From JBJMQS01 sp045802605 (lineage in GTDB: Bacteria; Planctomycetota; Planctomycetia; Gemmatales; Gemmataceae): a stretch of 64,000 nucleotides of DNA. The position numbers and the translations under genes were made by a program. The stretch covers positions 202,686 through 266,685 of the forward strand of contig JBJMQS010000073.1 in NCBI GenBank assembly GCA_045802605.1, read 5' to 3'. Of this stretch, positions 17,092 through 24,609 are shown piece after piece. The notes under the pieces are model-generated. The model saw only the letters and a program-made list of their open reading frames with translations. It had not been told where the DNA came from and searched no databases. Within the stretch, counting starts at the first letter, position 1; every line of letters begins with the position of its first letter.

Positions 17092-18396
17092 CTACTTGGT
17101 CGCCGCTTCCGCCTCGCTGCCCACTCGAAACACATTGTTTTTCTTCAGAACAAACACGCTACTCCGTCCCGACGATGGAAACTCCAAATGACAATCGTGG
17201 ATCGCACCCCGGCTCGCGTCGTCGGGAATGGTGACCTTGCAAGTCACCACGTCGCCATCACGGTGAATATCGCTTGCCTCGAACGGGCCGACGATGACAC
17301 GGTCCGGTGCGACGCCGGCCGGGGCTCGCTGTCGGCCCTCGCCGGACGCCAATTCGATGCGAATCACATGCGTCTTGCCTCGCTCGGCCGTGCAGGGCTT
17401 CACTGAAACAATGCCAGTCCCTTCGCAACTTGAGCCGGAGGTGTTGTCAATAATCGCGCCAGTGCCAGCATGCCGAAGCGGCCGGCTGTTCGACGTCTCG
17501 ACCACACCAGCGTAGCCGCCGATCATGTAGGGGAATTTGCCAGGCGTCGCATGGTAGCGGTAACCGCGGTCGGGGTCGAAGCGGCCATTGCACACGTCGA
17601 GCGCCTCCGCGCCCGTCAAATCCTTAGCCATCACCCCGGCCGAGACGTACGGACCATAAACCGGGTAGCCATCCCAAGCGAAACCGACGACGGGCGAATG
17701 CCGCTCGCCATCGTCAGGGAAAGGCGTTTTGATGCAACTTGGGAACTTGTGATAGTGATAGACGCCCTCCTGTTGCGGGTGGCCACAACAAGCATCGAGC
17801 CAGATCTCTGAGTAACCGGCCACCGCATTCATGCCGCCGGCTTCGAACGGATTGAAGAACACGACGCCGTTGATCGCCACACCAATCTCGCCCATCGGCA
17901 CCGTGGTGATCACGTCCGCGGGCTTGGGCACGAGCGGAATCTTGAAACGAAAGTTCTGTGCTTTGATTTCGTTGGGGTTTTTGCTGTTCGGAAACTTCGC
18001 ATGCGGATGATTCGGCAGATTTTGCGACTTGATGATCAGGAACTTTTCGTCGTGGCTCACTTGCAGATCAGGGATGCCGTCGTTGTTCGTGTCTTTGATT
18101 TGTTTGCTGAATAGGTCAATGAACTCGGCACCGTCCCGGTAAAAGTAAACGTTCGGGCTGCCCTCTTTGACGAACCAACGCCCACCAATTGGCTTCAGGC
18201 CGGCCGGTGTCGGCGGCGCAGGATTCTCCGTCTGGTTGCCGAACGCAGCTTTGGCCGTCTTGTTGGTGGGCACATCGTCTTTGCCCTTATCGCGCGGTCC
18301 ATGCGGAGGCTTCCCACGCCCCGGGGGGCCACCCGGCGGTTGACCGAACACCAAGACCACAGCTAGCAGCAGGATCAGACAAGCAATCGGTTTCAT
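17092..18396 (-). CDS. YHYH-domain secreted protein
   Basis: 434 residues with a signal peptide (A-C-L-I-L-L-L-A-V-V-L-V-F-G) and a Pro/Gly/Lys-rich start. The centre contains G-V-Y-H-Y-H-K-F-P, the defining motif of the YHYH family, with D-A-C-C-G-H-P-Q upstream and G-F-A-W-D-G-Y-P-V-Y-G-P downstream, all typical of this group of exported proteins of unknown biochemical function. A D-T-N-N-D-G-I-P-D-L motif near residue 105 looks like a calcium-binding loop. It follows a small secreted protein by about 50 bases in the same direction. Confidence 0.85.
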   Translation of the reverse strand: MKPIACLILLLAVVLVFGQPPGGPPGRGKPPHGPRDKGKDDVPTNKTAKAAFGNQTENPAPPTPAGLKPIGGRWFVKEGSPNVYFYRDGAEFIDLFSKQIKDTNNDGIPDLQVSHDEKFLIIKSQNLPNHPHAKFPNSKNPNEIKAQNFRFKIPLVPKPADVITTVPMGEIGVAINGVVFFNPFEAGGMNAVAGYSEIWLDACCGHPQQEGVYHYHKFPSCIKTPFPDDGERHSPVVGFAWDGYPVYGPYVSAGVMAKDLTGAEALDVCNGRFDPDRGYRYHATPGKFPYMIGGYAGVVETSNSRPLRHAGTGAIIDNTSGSSCEGTGIVSVKPCTAERGKTHVIRIELASGEGRQRAPAGVAPDRVIVGPFEASDIHRDGDVVTCKVTIPDDASRGAIHDCHLEFPSSGRSSVFVLKKNNVFRVGSEAEAATK

Positions 18397-18445
18397 GCGG
18401 TCACACTAGCGGGGCAATCTGAAGCGAGCGTGAAGGCCCCAAAAT

Positions 18446-19153
18446 TCATGCACTTTCCTTGAACACGTCGGTCGGCAGCTTGTCCTTGGCCGGCGTGCGC
18501 TTGAGCGAGACGGGATCGACATCGAATAAATCCATGCTCTGTTCCAGTCGCAGCTTCCCGTTGTCGAGCGAAAACCTCGAGAACAGATCGAGCGCGCCGG
18601 GCTTGAATAGGCCCTTGGTCGCGATGAAGTCCACGTAATCGACGGTTGATTCTTTGATCAGCAATTTGCCCCCGTCCATTGACAGCCGGATGCTGGAGAA
18701 TTGCCCGGTCGGGTCTTTGTCCTTGGCGGTCGTCGAGATAAGTCGGGTAAAACCGGCGAGCGCCTTGGTGCTGCGCATCTCTTTGACTTCAGAGCGATAG
18801 ACGCGCACTCCACTGTAGTCGTGGCCAGGCAAAGTGCGTTTGCCGTCTTTGTCGAGATCGTACGTCATGGCTTTCGAGACTGATGTCACGTCGAACGTAA
18901 ATCCTTCCGGCGTTTCCACGAGTCCGCTGATTGTCATTTGTTCTTCGGAGACAACTTCGACCTTGCCCCCGTCGATGCGAAAGGTGCTGGACGGACTCAG
19001 CAACGTCTTGCCCACGACATGGCTGCGCAGGAAGGCCATGACCTCCGGCCGCTGAGACTTCGCATTTGGTTGTACGTCGTCTGCGGCCATGATTGCGCCC
19101 GGCAGCAACATCACCGTCGCAAACAAACATGATCTGAGAATGGCGCGTCGCAT
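18446..19153 (-). CDS. Small secreted protein of unknown function
   Basis: 235 residues from the ATG at 19153, which has a near-ideal AAGGAGG five bases upstream; the longer open frame to 19243 lies within the preceding peptidase gene. A signal peptide (C-L-F-A-T-V-M-L-L-P-G-A-I-M-A-A) leads to a soluble domain of predicted strands with T-F-R-I-D-G-G-K-V-E-V and F-S-L-D-N-G-K-L-R-L. I recognise no family. It starts 25 bases after the MtfA-like gene ends, suggesting co-transcription. Confidence 0.72.
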   Translation of the reverse strand: MRRAILRSCLFATVMLLPGAIMAADDVQPNAKSQRPEVMAFLRSHVVGKTLLSPSSTFRIDGGKVEVVSEEQMTISGLVETPEGFTFDVTSVSKAMTYDLDKDGKRTLPGHDYSGVRVYRSEVKEMRSTKALAGFTRLISTTAKDKDPTGQFSSIRLSMDGGKLLIKESTVDYVDFIATKGLFKPGALDLFSRFSLDNGKLRLEQSMDLFDVDPVSLKRTPAKDKLPTDVFKESA

Positions 19154-19178
19154 GATGACCTCCTTGGGGGATATCAAT

Positions 19179-19940
19179 TTATTGCGCGTGGCGCAGAAAC
19201 CACGCTTCGGTATCGATGGCGTAAGTTTCCGCGAAGACTGCATAGAGCGACGGATGGTGGTGCTTCAGTGCTCGTGGCTGAGTGAAAAACGTCTCCGAAA
19301 TCGATGCAAAGAACTCTAACTGGTTGCTCGCGGCGTAGTCGCCGAGAAATGTTGCCCGGTCCTCGCGCGTGAGACGACGAAGACGCCGATATTCCTCGGT
19401 CACGACCTGTCGCCAGCGATCGCCTTGGCCGTCGAGATCCAAAGTGCCATCAGAATTCCCGTGAAGGAAATCCAACTGGTGGGCGAACTCGTGAATGACC
19501 ACGTTGCGGCCAGAGGATGAGTCGCGGGCCTCCTCAACGGTTGCGTCCCACGCTAACAGCACCGGCCCATGTGGCACCGCCAATCCTAGAGCAGGAATTG
19601 GCGGACGATCTTCGTCAATCACTTTGAAACCGGAGGGATAAACCAGGATGGTCTGCACTCGCTTGAAGCAATCGTGCTCGCGGCCCAGCAGCATCAAACA
19701 CGCTTGCGAAGCGATTGTCACTTTGACAGGTTCGGTAATTTCGAAGCCGCGACAGCCTTCCCAATACTTCGTGGCGACAAATGTCTGAATATCGTCGATC
19801 CAGCGGGCGCGTTCCCCGTCGTTCAGCAGTTGATAGTGGAACGCGTTGGACTGGAGGATCGCATTCCACTCCGCTGGGTACGAGTCGGCAACAAGCTTTC
19901 GCGGCATCTGACGCTCCAAAGACCTACAAAGTCGTTTCAT
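19179..19940 (-). CDS. mtfA: MtfA-like zinc metallopeptidase (M90)
   Basis: 253 residues from the ATG at 19940; a TTG at 19961 would add seven. The zinc site V-I-H-E-F-A-H-Q-L-D lies at about residues 148-157, with the downstream acidic segment E-F-F-A-S-I-S-E-T-F-F that supplies the third ligand in this family, and W-D-A-T-V-E-E-A-R-D before it, all as in MtfA/DgsA-anti-repressor-type peptidases. In E. coli MtfA binds the glucose-PTS repressor Mlc; no Mlc homologue is seen here, so only the peptidase identity is claimed. It is cytosolic by lack of a signal peptide. Confidence 0.88.
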   Translation of the reverse strand: MKRLCRSLERQMPRKLVADSYPAEWNAILQSNAFHYQLLNDGERARWIDDIQTFVATKYWEGCRGFEITEPVKVTIASQACLMLLGREHDCFKRVQTILVYPSGFKVIDEDRPPIPALGLAVPHGPVLLAWDATVEEARDSSSGRNVVIHEFAHQLDFLHGNSDGTLDLDGQGDRWRQVVTEEYRRLRRLTREDRATFLGDYAASNQLEFFASISETFFTQPRALKHHHPSLYAVFAETYAIDTEAWFLRHAQ

Positions 19941-20054
19941 GAACAGGACGCGCCGGGTCAATAATGTCGGACCAGAATGTGGATTGATTAGAAATGGCGA
20001 GCGTTTTTGAAGGAAAAGTCCGACAAAGCCAGTGGAATAGTGGGCCTTTCGTCT

Positions 20055-20324
20055 TTACGTCCGATGTCGCACGCGGACCCAGCCATCGTGGTTGATCATG
20101 AGCGACTGATACCACAACCGCCCATTTGCTCGCCGCTCCCGAAATTGGATCCAGGGCATCTTGTTTTCGTCAATTTCGTGCACGCGCACCGGATGGCGAC
20201 GAGCAATCAATAAACGATAGACTCGAAGCGTGTCTGGATGGCAGTTATTGCGGCTGAATCCGGTCGGCATGGCCACGAACCGAATTTTGTCACCCACGTG
20301 CAGACTTCGCCAATCCTCATTCAA
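20055..20324 (-). CDS. Small conserved-looking protein of unknown function
   Basis: 89 residues from a TTG preceded by GGGGGAAGAG. The pattern V-G-D-K-I-R-F-V-A-M-P, D-T-L-R-V-Y-R-L-L-I-A-R-R, V-H-E-I-D-E-N-K-M-P-W and the closing I-N-H-D-G-W-V resembles short planctomycete proteins that I know only as hypothetical. It lies 18 bases after a methyltransferase gene on the same strand. An SH3-like beta-barrel is conceivable from the alternating strands, but this is a guess. Confidence 0.6.
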   Translation of the reverse strand: MNEDWRSLHVGDKIRFVAMPTGFSRNNCHPDTLRVYRLLIARRHPVRVHEIDENKMPWIQFRERRANGRLWYQSLMINHDGWVRVRHRT

Positions 20325-20342
20325 TGATCTCTTCCCCCAGAT

Positions 20343-20960
20343 TCACGCCGCGCGTTTTGTCGAGTTTACATCGCTTTGGCCCCGATTCCAAACAAACGCC
20401 AAATGCCGCGAAGCGAAATAGCTCAACTGCCGGCCGATCGGACCACACCATTGCTCAGTCATACCGAGGCTTGCCGCAAGTTCTGACCATCGCTTTCGTT
20501 TCCATTCAAAATTCGGCCGCGAAATGTCTTGCGACCATGCCAGCCAGCGATGGAAAAGGCGAAACACCCAACGATCCCAACGGCGCTCGTTGACATCTTC
20601 AAATGCAATGACGTGTCGACGCGAGACGCGCTGTGCCTCGGCCAGCACCGCTCGCGGGTCAGTCGTGTGATGGAGCACAAAGATTAAGAGCACAACATCG
20701 AATGAACGGTCGGGGAACGGCAGGCGCAGGCCATCGTACACTGTTACGCACCGAGTCGTGCGGTTAGTGTCGCTGACATCAACGGCGACGACGTCACAGC
20801 CGGACTTTTGCTCCAGGACGGCGTCGAGTTGACAATCCCCCGCGCCTACGTCGAGCACACGATCGCCGGAATGGATAAATGGATACAGCGTTCTAGCGGA
20901 CCAGCGAGCGCGGTGGGAATGTACTCGCCGTTCCAAGCGCGCTCGGAATTGCTGGAACAT
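20343..20960 (-). CDS. Class I SAM-dependent methyltransferase
   Basis: 205 residues from the ATG at 20960, which has GGGAG upstream. SAM motif I is V-L-D-V-G-A-G-D-C-Q-L, followed by V-V-A-V-D-V-S (motif post-I), L-P-F-P-D-R-S-F-D-V-V (motif II) and a V-L-H-H-T-T-D-P helix, the layout of UbiE/methyltransf_11 proteins. The substrate is not indicated by the sequence. Residues after about 150 are Trp/Arg-rich. A strong terminator separates it from the upstream sigma factor gene, so it probably has its own promoter. Confidence 0.85.
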   Translation of the reverse strand: MFQQFRARLERRVHSHRARWSARTLYPFIHSGDRVLDVGAGDCQLDAVLEQKSGCDVVAVDVSDTNRTTRCVTVYDGLRLPFPDRSFDVVLLIFVLHHTTDPRAVLAEAQRVSRRHVIAFEDVNERRWDRWVFRLFHRWLAWSQDISRPNFEWKRKRWSELAASLGMTEQWCGPIGRQLSYFASRHLAFVWNRGQSDVNSTKRAA

Positions 20961-20988
20961 GGAAACTCCCGGCCGTGGCCAAGTGGGC

Positions 20989-21018
20989 AAAAAAAACGCC
21001 CGGCCATGGTGGCCGGGC
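20989..21018 (-). terminator. Rho-independent terminator of the sigma factor gene
   Basis: On the minus strand the stem GCCCGGCC/GGCCGGGC (21011-21018 with 20998-21005, loop of five) is followed at once by G/C and then eight T (20989-20996). This is the classical form. It ends the sigma factor transcript 30-60 bases after its stop. Confidence 0.9.
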
Positions 21019-21046
21019 TGAGCGATGACAGCAGTCGTCCGGCACC

Positions 21047-21823
21047 TCAGGTGCTGAACTCAGGTTTCCGTTTGCAGAGCTGAGCTTGCAGCCGATTGAC
21101 GATGCTCGAATGCATCTGGCTCACGCGCGACTCGCTGAGATCGAGCGTGGCGCCGATCTCCTTCATCGTCATGTCTTCGTAATAGTAGAGGATGATGATG
21201 AGCCGTTCGTTGCGGTTGAGGCCGCGGGTGACGAGCCGCATGAGGTCGCGGTTTTGCAGGCGGTGAGTCGGATCTTCGGATTTCTTGTCTTCGAGGATGT
21301 CGATCTCGCGGACATCCTTGTAGCTGTCGGTCTCGTACCACTTCTTATTCAAGCTCACGAGACTGACCGCGGTCGCTTCACCCACAATTTCCTGCATCTG
21401 TTCGATCGTGACGCCCAGCCTTTCCGCTAGCTCTTCGCTGGAGGGCGGCCGGCCGAGCGCGGCCTCCAGGCCTTTGCGGGCCTCCTCGAGCTTGGTCGCT
21501 TTGCTGCGGACCAAACGCGGCACCCAATCCATCGTGCGCAATTCGTCGAGCATGGCGCCGCGGATACGCGGCACGCAATACGTTTCGAATTTTACGCCGC
21601 GATTGAGATCGAATGCGTCGATGGCGTCCATGAGGCCGAAGACGCCGGCTGAGATCAAATCGTCGAGTTCCACACCGTCGGGCAGACGAGCCCAGATGCG
21701 CTCGGCGTTGTATTTGACGAGTGGCAGGAATCGTTCGACCAATCGATTGCGCAGCTCAACCGTTGGTTGAGCGCGGTAATCGATCCATGTCTGGCCGACG
21801 TCCATATCCAAATGCGTGACCAC
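21047..21823 (-). CDS. RNA polymerase sigma factor, FliA/WhiG (sigma-28) type
   Basis: 258 residues. Region 2 is clear (L-V-K-Y-N-A-E-R-I-W, D-L-I-S-A-G-V-F-G-L-M-D-A-I-D-A-F-D, F-E-T-Y-C-V-P-R-I-R-G-A-M-L-D-E-L-R), then region 3 (L-E-A-A-L-G-R-P-P-S-S-E-E-L-A), then region 4 (L-I-I-I-L-Y-Y-Y-E-D-M-T-M-K-E-I-G, L-S-E-S-R-V-S-Q-M-H). The order and the R-G-A-M-x-D-E-L-R signature fit the group 3 FliA/WhiG family that controls flagellar or developmental genes. I prefer the GTG at 21823 because AGGGAGG lies six bases upstream; a GTG at 21829 is too close to it. No flagellar or anti-sigma gene is nearby. Confidence 0.93.
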   Translation of the reverse strand: MVTHLDMDVGQTWIDYRAQPTVELRNRLVERFLPLVKYNAERIWARLPDGVELDDLISAGVFGLMDAIDAFDLNRGVKFETYCVPRIRGAMLDELRTMDWVPRLVRSKATKLEEARKGLEAALGRPPSSEELAERLGVTIEQMQEIVGEATAVSLVSLNKKWYETDSYKDVREIDILEDKKSEDPTHRLQNRDLMRLVTRGLNRNERLIIILYYYEDMTMKEIGATLDLSESRVSQMHSSIVNRLQAQLCKRKPEFST

Positions 21824-21829
21824 GGGCAC

Positions 21830-22362
21830 CCTCCCTGATGTCGGGCCGCCGCGTCAGACTGGCTGCCATCGAACGGTTGCCCGCGCGATCCCCCGGCAGC
21901 ATGGCTCGCTTTCGTCACCGCCTATGCTCGGTACACACCCCCGTGCGTTCCAAGCTCGTGTGGCAGTGGCTTAGCGGCCACAGTCCATCGCAAACGACAC
22001 CATTTCCCCCGTGCGACCGTTGGGTTGATCCGGTCGCGTGTCTGTCTATCGTCCGCTAGTTGACCCCCACTCCAATCAAAGGCTCGGACTTCGTCCGAAT
22101 CTTCAAAGCCGAGGCTGACCCCGGCGGACGAAACGGCAAAACTGGCGCGGATTAACGCGTCATCGTGGTTTTCCCCCGCAATGAACGGCTCCCCCGAGCC
22201 GTAAATTCCGCTAACAAGTCACCGTCGTGAGGCGGCGGGGAATAGCTTGTCGGCGTCGAATTGTCCAGATGAAAAACGAGGCAAAAAGTGGTCAGTGGTC
22301 AGTTGTCAGTGGTCAGTTAGAATGCATTTCTGACAACTCACCACTGACAACTGACCATTCGA
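21830..22362. other. Long intergenic region with an inverted repeat
   Basis: About 530 bases between the divergent sigma factor and J-protein genes. A 73-codon frame at 21838-22059 is rich in Arg/Pro/Ser and has no ribosome site, so I do not call it. The region should hold the promoters of both genes. Its last 80 bases are an inverted GGTCAGT repeat, annotated separately. Confidence 0.5.
22287..22358. repeat. GGTCAGT-type inverted repeat, copy 1
   Basis: The left arm repeats GTGGTCAGT / TTGTCAGT units (22288-22318); the right arm (22330-22357) is close to its reverse complement, with about nine bases between, so the whole can form a long imperfect hairpin. A similar pair flanks 41087-41221. 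It ends five bases before the J-protein ATG and therefore covers its ribosome-binding region. Confidence 0.8.
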
Positions 22363-23274
22363 ATGGCTCAAGATCTTTACGAAACGCTCGGCCTTGCCAA
22401 GAACGCCACAACGGCGGACATCGAGAAGGCGTATCGCAAGTTGGCGCGCCAATATCATCCTGATCGCAACCCCGGCGACAAATCGGCGGAGGCGAAGTTC
22501 AAGGAAGTATCGGCGGCCTACCAAATCCTCTCCGACAAACAGAAGCGCGAAGAGTACGACCAATATGGCCAGGTCGGCGGCCATGGGAGCCCAGGGCCGG
22601 GTGGACAACAGTTCCACTTTGGCGGCGGTGGCGGCGGCGCGAACTTTGATATGGGAGATGCCCAACGCATCTTCGAGCAATTCTTCGGTGGTGGCGGTGG
22701 CGGGGGATTCGGGGGTATGGGTAGCGGCAGCCCCTTTGGTCAACAACAGCAGCGTCGCGGTCGCGCCAAACCAGCCTCCCAGGAAGCGGAGATTACGATT
22801 CCATTTGTGACGGCGGCGACCGGTGGCTCGCTGCCTTTGCGCATTAACCAAAACGAAGTGACGGTCAAAATCCCTCCCGGAATGGAGGATGGCAAAGTCC
22901 TGCGCTTGGGCGGGCAGGGAAGTGGCGGGGCGGATTTGCTTCTGCGGGTCCACGTGCAGCCACATGAACACTTTCGCATTGAAAACGGCAACCTGACGCT
23001 GAACGTGCCCATCTCACTCTCCGAGGCAGTCTTAGGGGCGACGATCGACGTCCCACTTCTCGATGGCGGTTCGGCGGCAGTAAAAATCCCGGCTGGCTCA
23101 TCCACCGGAAACAAGCTGCGGCTAAAAGCGAAGGGCATTAAGGGTGGAGACTTCTACGTTCGGCTCGAGGTGATGGTGCCCAAGCATATTAACGAGCGTG
23201 CGAAGGAACTCATTCAGGAATTTGCCAAGCTCCACCCGGATCATCCACGGCACGAGCCGTTCTGGCAACGTTAG
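22363..23274 (+). CDS. J-domain co-chaperone (CbpA/DnaJ type II)
   Basis: 303 residues. The J-domain (about 5-68) has H-P-D at 32-34 in Y-H-P-D-R-N. A Gly/Phe-rich linker (about 72-128) follows, then two C-terminal beta domains (V-T-V-K-I-P-P-G-M-E-D-G-K-V-L-R-L and L-N-V-P-I-S-L-S-E-A-V-L-G). There is no C-x-x-C-x-G-x-G zinc region, so it is a class B J-protein, similar to CbpA. It stimulates DnaK ATPase and delivers substrates. No dnaK or grpE is adjacent. The chosen ATG is directly after the inverted repeat, with no clear ribosome site, which is unusual. Confidence 0.92.
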   Translation: MAQDLYETLGLAKNATTADIEKAYRKLARQYHPDRNPGDKSAEAKFKEVSAAYQILSDKQKREEYDQYGQVGGHGSPGPGGQQFHFGGGGGGANFDMGDAQRIFEQFFGGGGGGGFGGMGSGSPFGQQQQRRGRAKPASQEAEITIPFVTAATGGSLPLRINQNEVTVKIPPGMEDGKVLRLGGQGSGGADLLLRVHVQPHEHFRIENGNLTLNVPISLSEAVLGATIDVPLLDGGSAAVKIPAGSSTGNKLRLKAKGIKGGDFYVRLEVMVPKHINERAKELIQEFAKLHPDHPRHEPFWQR

Positions 23275-23299
23275 ACTGAAACACTCGCCAAAGCATTCC

Positions 23300-23683
23300 A
23301 TGGGTGATCATCGCTTTCGACCGAAAGAACACCTGCGCCGGCCGGCGGACTTTCGCCGCGTTTATGATGGCCGGGCGTCCGCGAGTGACAACGCGTTGAT
23401 CGTTTATGCCTGGCCCAATGCGTTGCCGCACAATCGGCTGGGTCTCTCGGTATCGCGCAAGCATGGCGGTGCGGTCGTGCGCAATCGCATTCGCCGTCTG
23501 CTTCGCGAGGCATATCGCCTTGGCAAATGCACGCTGCCGACCGGCTTTGATCTGGTCATTGTGCCTCGGTCGGGCCCAATGCCGCCGCTCGCCGAGTTGG
23601 TCGTCAACTTCCCGATTTTGGTGCGAGCGGCCGTAGCGCGTGCCCAGCAGAAACAGGTTCCGCCACATGCCGACCCCGCGTGA
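23300..23683 (+). CDS. rnpA: Ribonuclease P protein component
   Basis: 127 residues. The signature R-N-R-I-R-R-L-L-R-E-A-Y-R follows G-L-S-V-S-R-K-H-G-G-A-V-V, as in RnpA, the basic protein that helps the RNase P RNA cleave tRNA precursors. The N-terminal F-R-P-K-E-H-L-R-R-P-A-D-F-R-R-V-Y is the usual start of the family, which fixes the ATG at 23300 although the frame is open back to 23198 inside the J-protein gene. yidD overlaps its 3' end by 17 bases. The usual upstream partner rpmH is not present; the J-protein gene takes that place. Confidence 0.93.
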   Translation: MGDHRFRPKEHLRRPADFRRVYDGRASASDNALIVYAWPNALPHNRLGLSVSRKHGGAVVRNRIRRLLREAYRLGKCTLPTGFDLVIVPRSGPMPPLAELVVNFPILVRAAVARAQQKQVPPHADPA

Positions 23684-23894
23684 CATATTGGCCAGCCTGC
23701 TCATCGGGGCCGCCCGGCTCTATCAATTGCTTCTGAGTCCGATCTTACCACGTAGCTGCCGGTTCGATCCGAGTTGCAGCGAATATTTCATCCAAGCGGT
23801 GCGGAAGTATGGCCCCGTCCGCGGCGTCTGGCGTGGCACAAAGCGCATTTGCCGCTGCCATCCCTGGAACCAAGGCGGCTGGGACCCGCCGTGA
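23667..23894 (+). CDS. yidD: Membrane protein insertion efficiency factor
   Basis: 75 residues from the ATG at 23667, overlapping the end of rnpA. The sequence R-L-Y-Q-L-L-L-S-P followed by C-R-F-D-P-S-C-S-E-Y and R-I-C-R-C-H-P-W-N-Q-G-G is diagnostic of YidD, a small membrane-associated helper of YidC-dependent insertion. The rnpA-yidD order is the common bacterial arrangement. yidC is not in the window; two signal peptidases follow instead. Confidence 0.95.
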   Translation: MPTPRDILASLLIGAARLYQLLLSPILPRSCRFDPSCSEYFIQAVRKYGPVRGVWRGTKRICRCHPWNQGGWDPP

Positions 23895-23905
23895 TTGGAT
23901 TGATT

Positions 23906-23976
23906 TAGCCGCGGGCTTCAGCCCGCGCGTCCTGGCAATCGCTCGGTGCCGACGCGGGCGGAAGCCCGCGGCTACG
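23906..23976 (+). repeat. 70-bp palindromic repeat, copy C
   Basis: Arms TAGCCGCGGGCTTCAGCCC and GCGGAAGCCCGCGGCTAC with the plus-orientation centre CCTGGCAATCGCTCGG. It fills the gap between yidD and the first signal peptidase gene, ending 20 bases before the latter's start, so it may affect transcription through this operon. Confidence 0.85.
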
Positions 23977-23995
23977 AAAACTAATACCACAGAAT

Positions 23996-24520
23996 GTGAT
24001 GTCTTCGACCCAGCGAATCTGTGGCACCTCGTTCACATTTCTGACGCTGCTTCTTTTGACCCGCGTTTTGATCATCGAAGCGTTTCACGTCACCTCCAAC
24101 AGCATGACGCCGCGCTATCCACCGGGGGCGCGCATCTGGGTAGACAAAGCCGCTTTCGAATTTCGCTCGCCGCGGCGATGGGAAGTGGTGGTATTTAACG
24201 GGCCCACCGACGAGCGGTTTCCGTTCGTAAAACGCATTGTCGGTCTGCCCGGCGAGATGATTCAGATCAAAGACGGCGAGGTCTATGTCGATGGAGAGCT
24301 TGCGACGAAGCCGGTCGAGATCATTCACGACGTGCATTATCAAGCGTCGGGGCGGCACGGGATTCACTCGGCCTATCGCCTCGGGGACGACGAATATTTC
24401 ATGCTCGGCGATAACAGCGAAGCGTCCGATGACAGTCGGTTCTGGCCGCATCCGGGGGTGAAACACAGTGCCTTGATTGGGCCAGTGCTTTTCCCGAGCG
24501 AAAGCCCTCCCGGCGGTTAA
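23996..24520 (+). CDS. lepB: Signal peptidase I, short form
   Basis: 174 residues, starting GTG at 23996 or ATG at 23999; no ribosome site is seen. One membrane helix (F-L-T-L-L-L-L-T-R-V-L-I-I) is followed by the catalytic serine in T-S-N-S-M at residue 36, the strand R-R-W-E-V-V-V-F, the general-base lysine in F-V-K-R-I-V-G-L-P-G-E and the box G-D-N-S-E-A-S-D-D-S-R. These are all four boxes of S26 signal peptidases, which cleave signal peptides at the outer face of the inner membrane. It is directly followed by a second, much longer member of the family. Confidence 0.93.
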   Translation: MMSSTQRICGTSFTFLTLLLLTRVLIIEAFHVTSNSMTPRYPPGARIWVDKAAFEFRSPRRWEVVVFNGPTDERFPFVKRIVGLPGEMIQIKDGEVYVDGELATKPVEIIHDVHYQASGRHGIHSAYRLGDDEYFMLGDNSEASDDSRFWPHPGVKHSALIGPVLFPSESPPGG

Positions 24521-24609
24521 CGTAATTGATTTGACTCGTTGTACATACGTCGCGGTTCACCGCGGCGCACTGGTCTGGCACGGTTTGGCGAATCACGGAT
24601 AATACGCAA

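Noticed and set aside
21838..22059. 73-codon plus-strand frame upstream of the J-protein gene
   Set aside because: No ribosome site, Arg/Ser/Pro-rich, and no similarity to any family I know.
22306..22971. 221-codon minus-strand frame opposite the J-protein gene
   Set aside because: The plus strand encodes a clear J-domain with H-P-D. The minus frame is its mirror, with low-complexity Ala/Thr runs from the Gly-rich codons.
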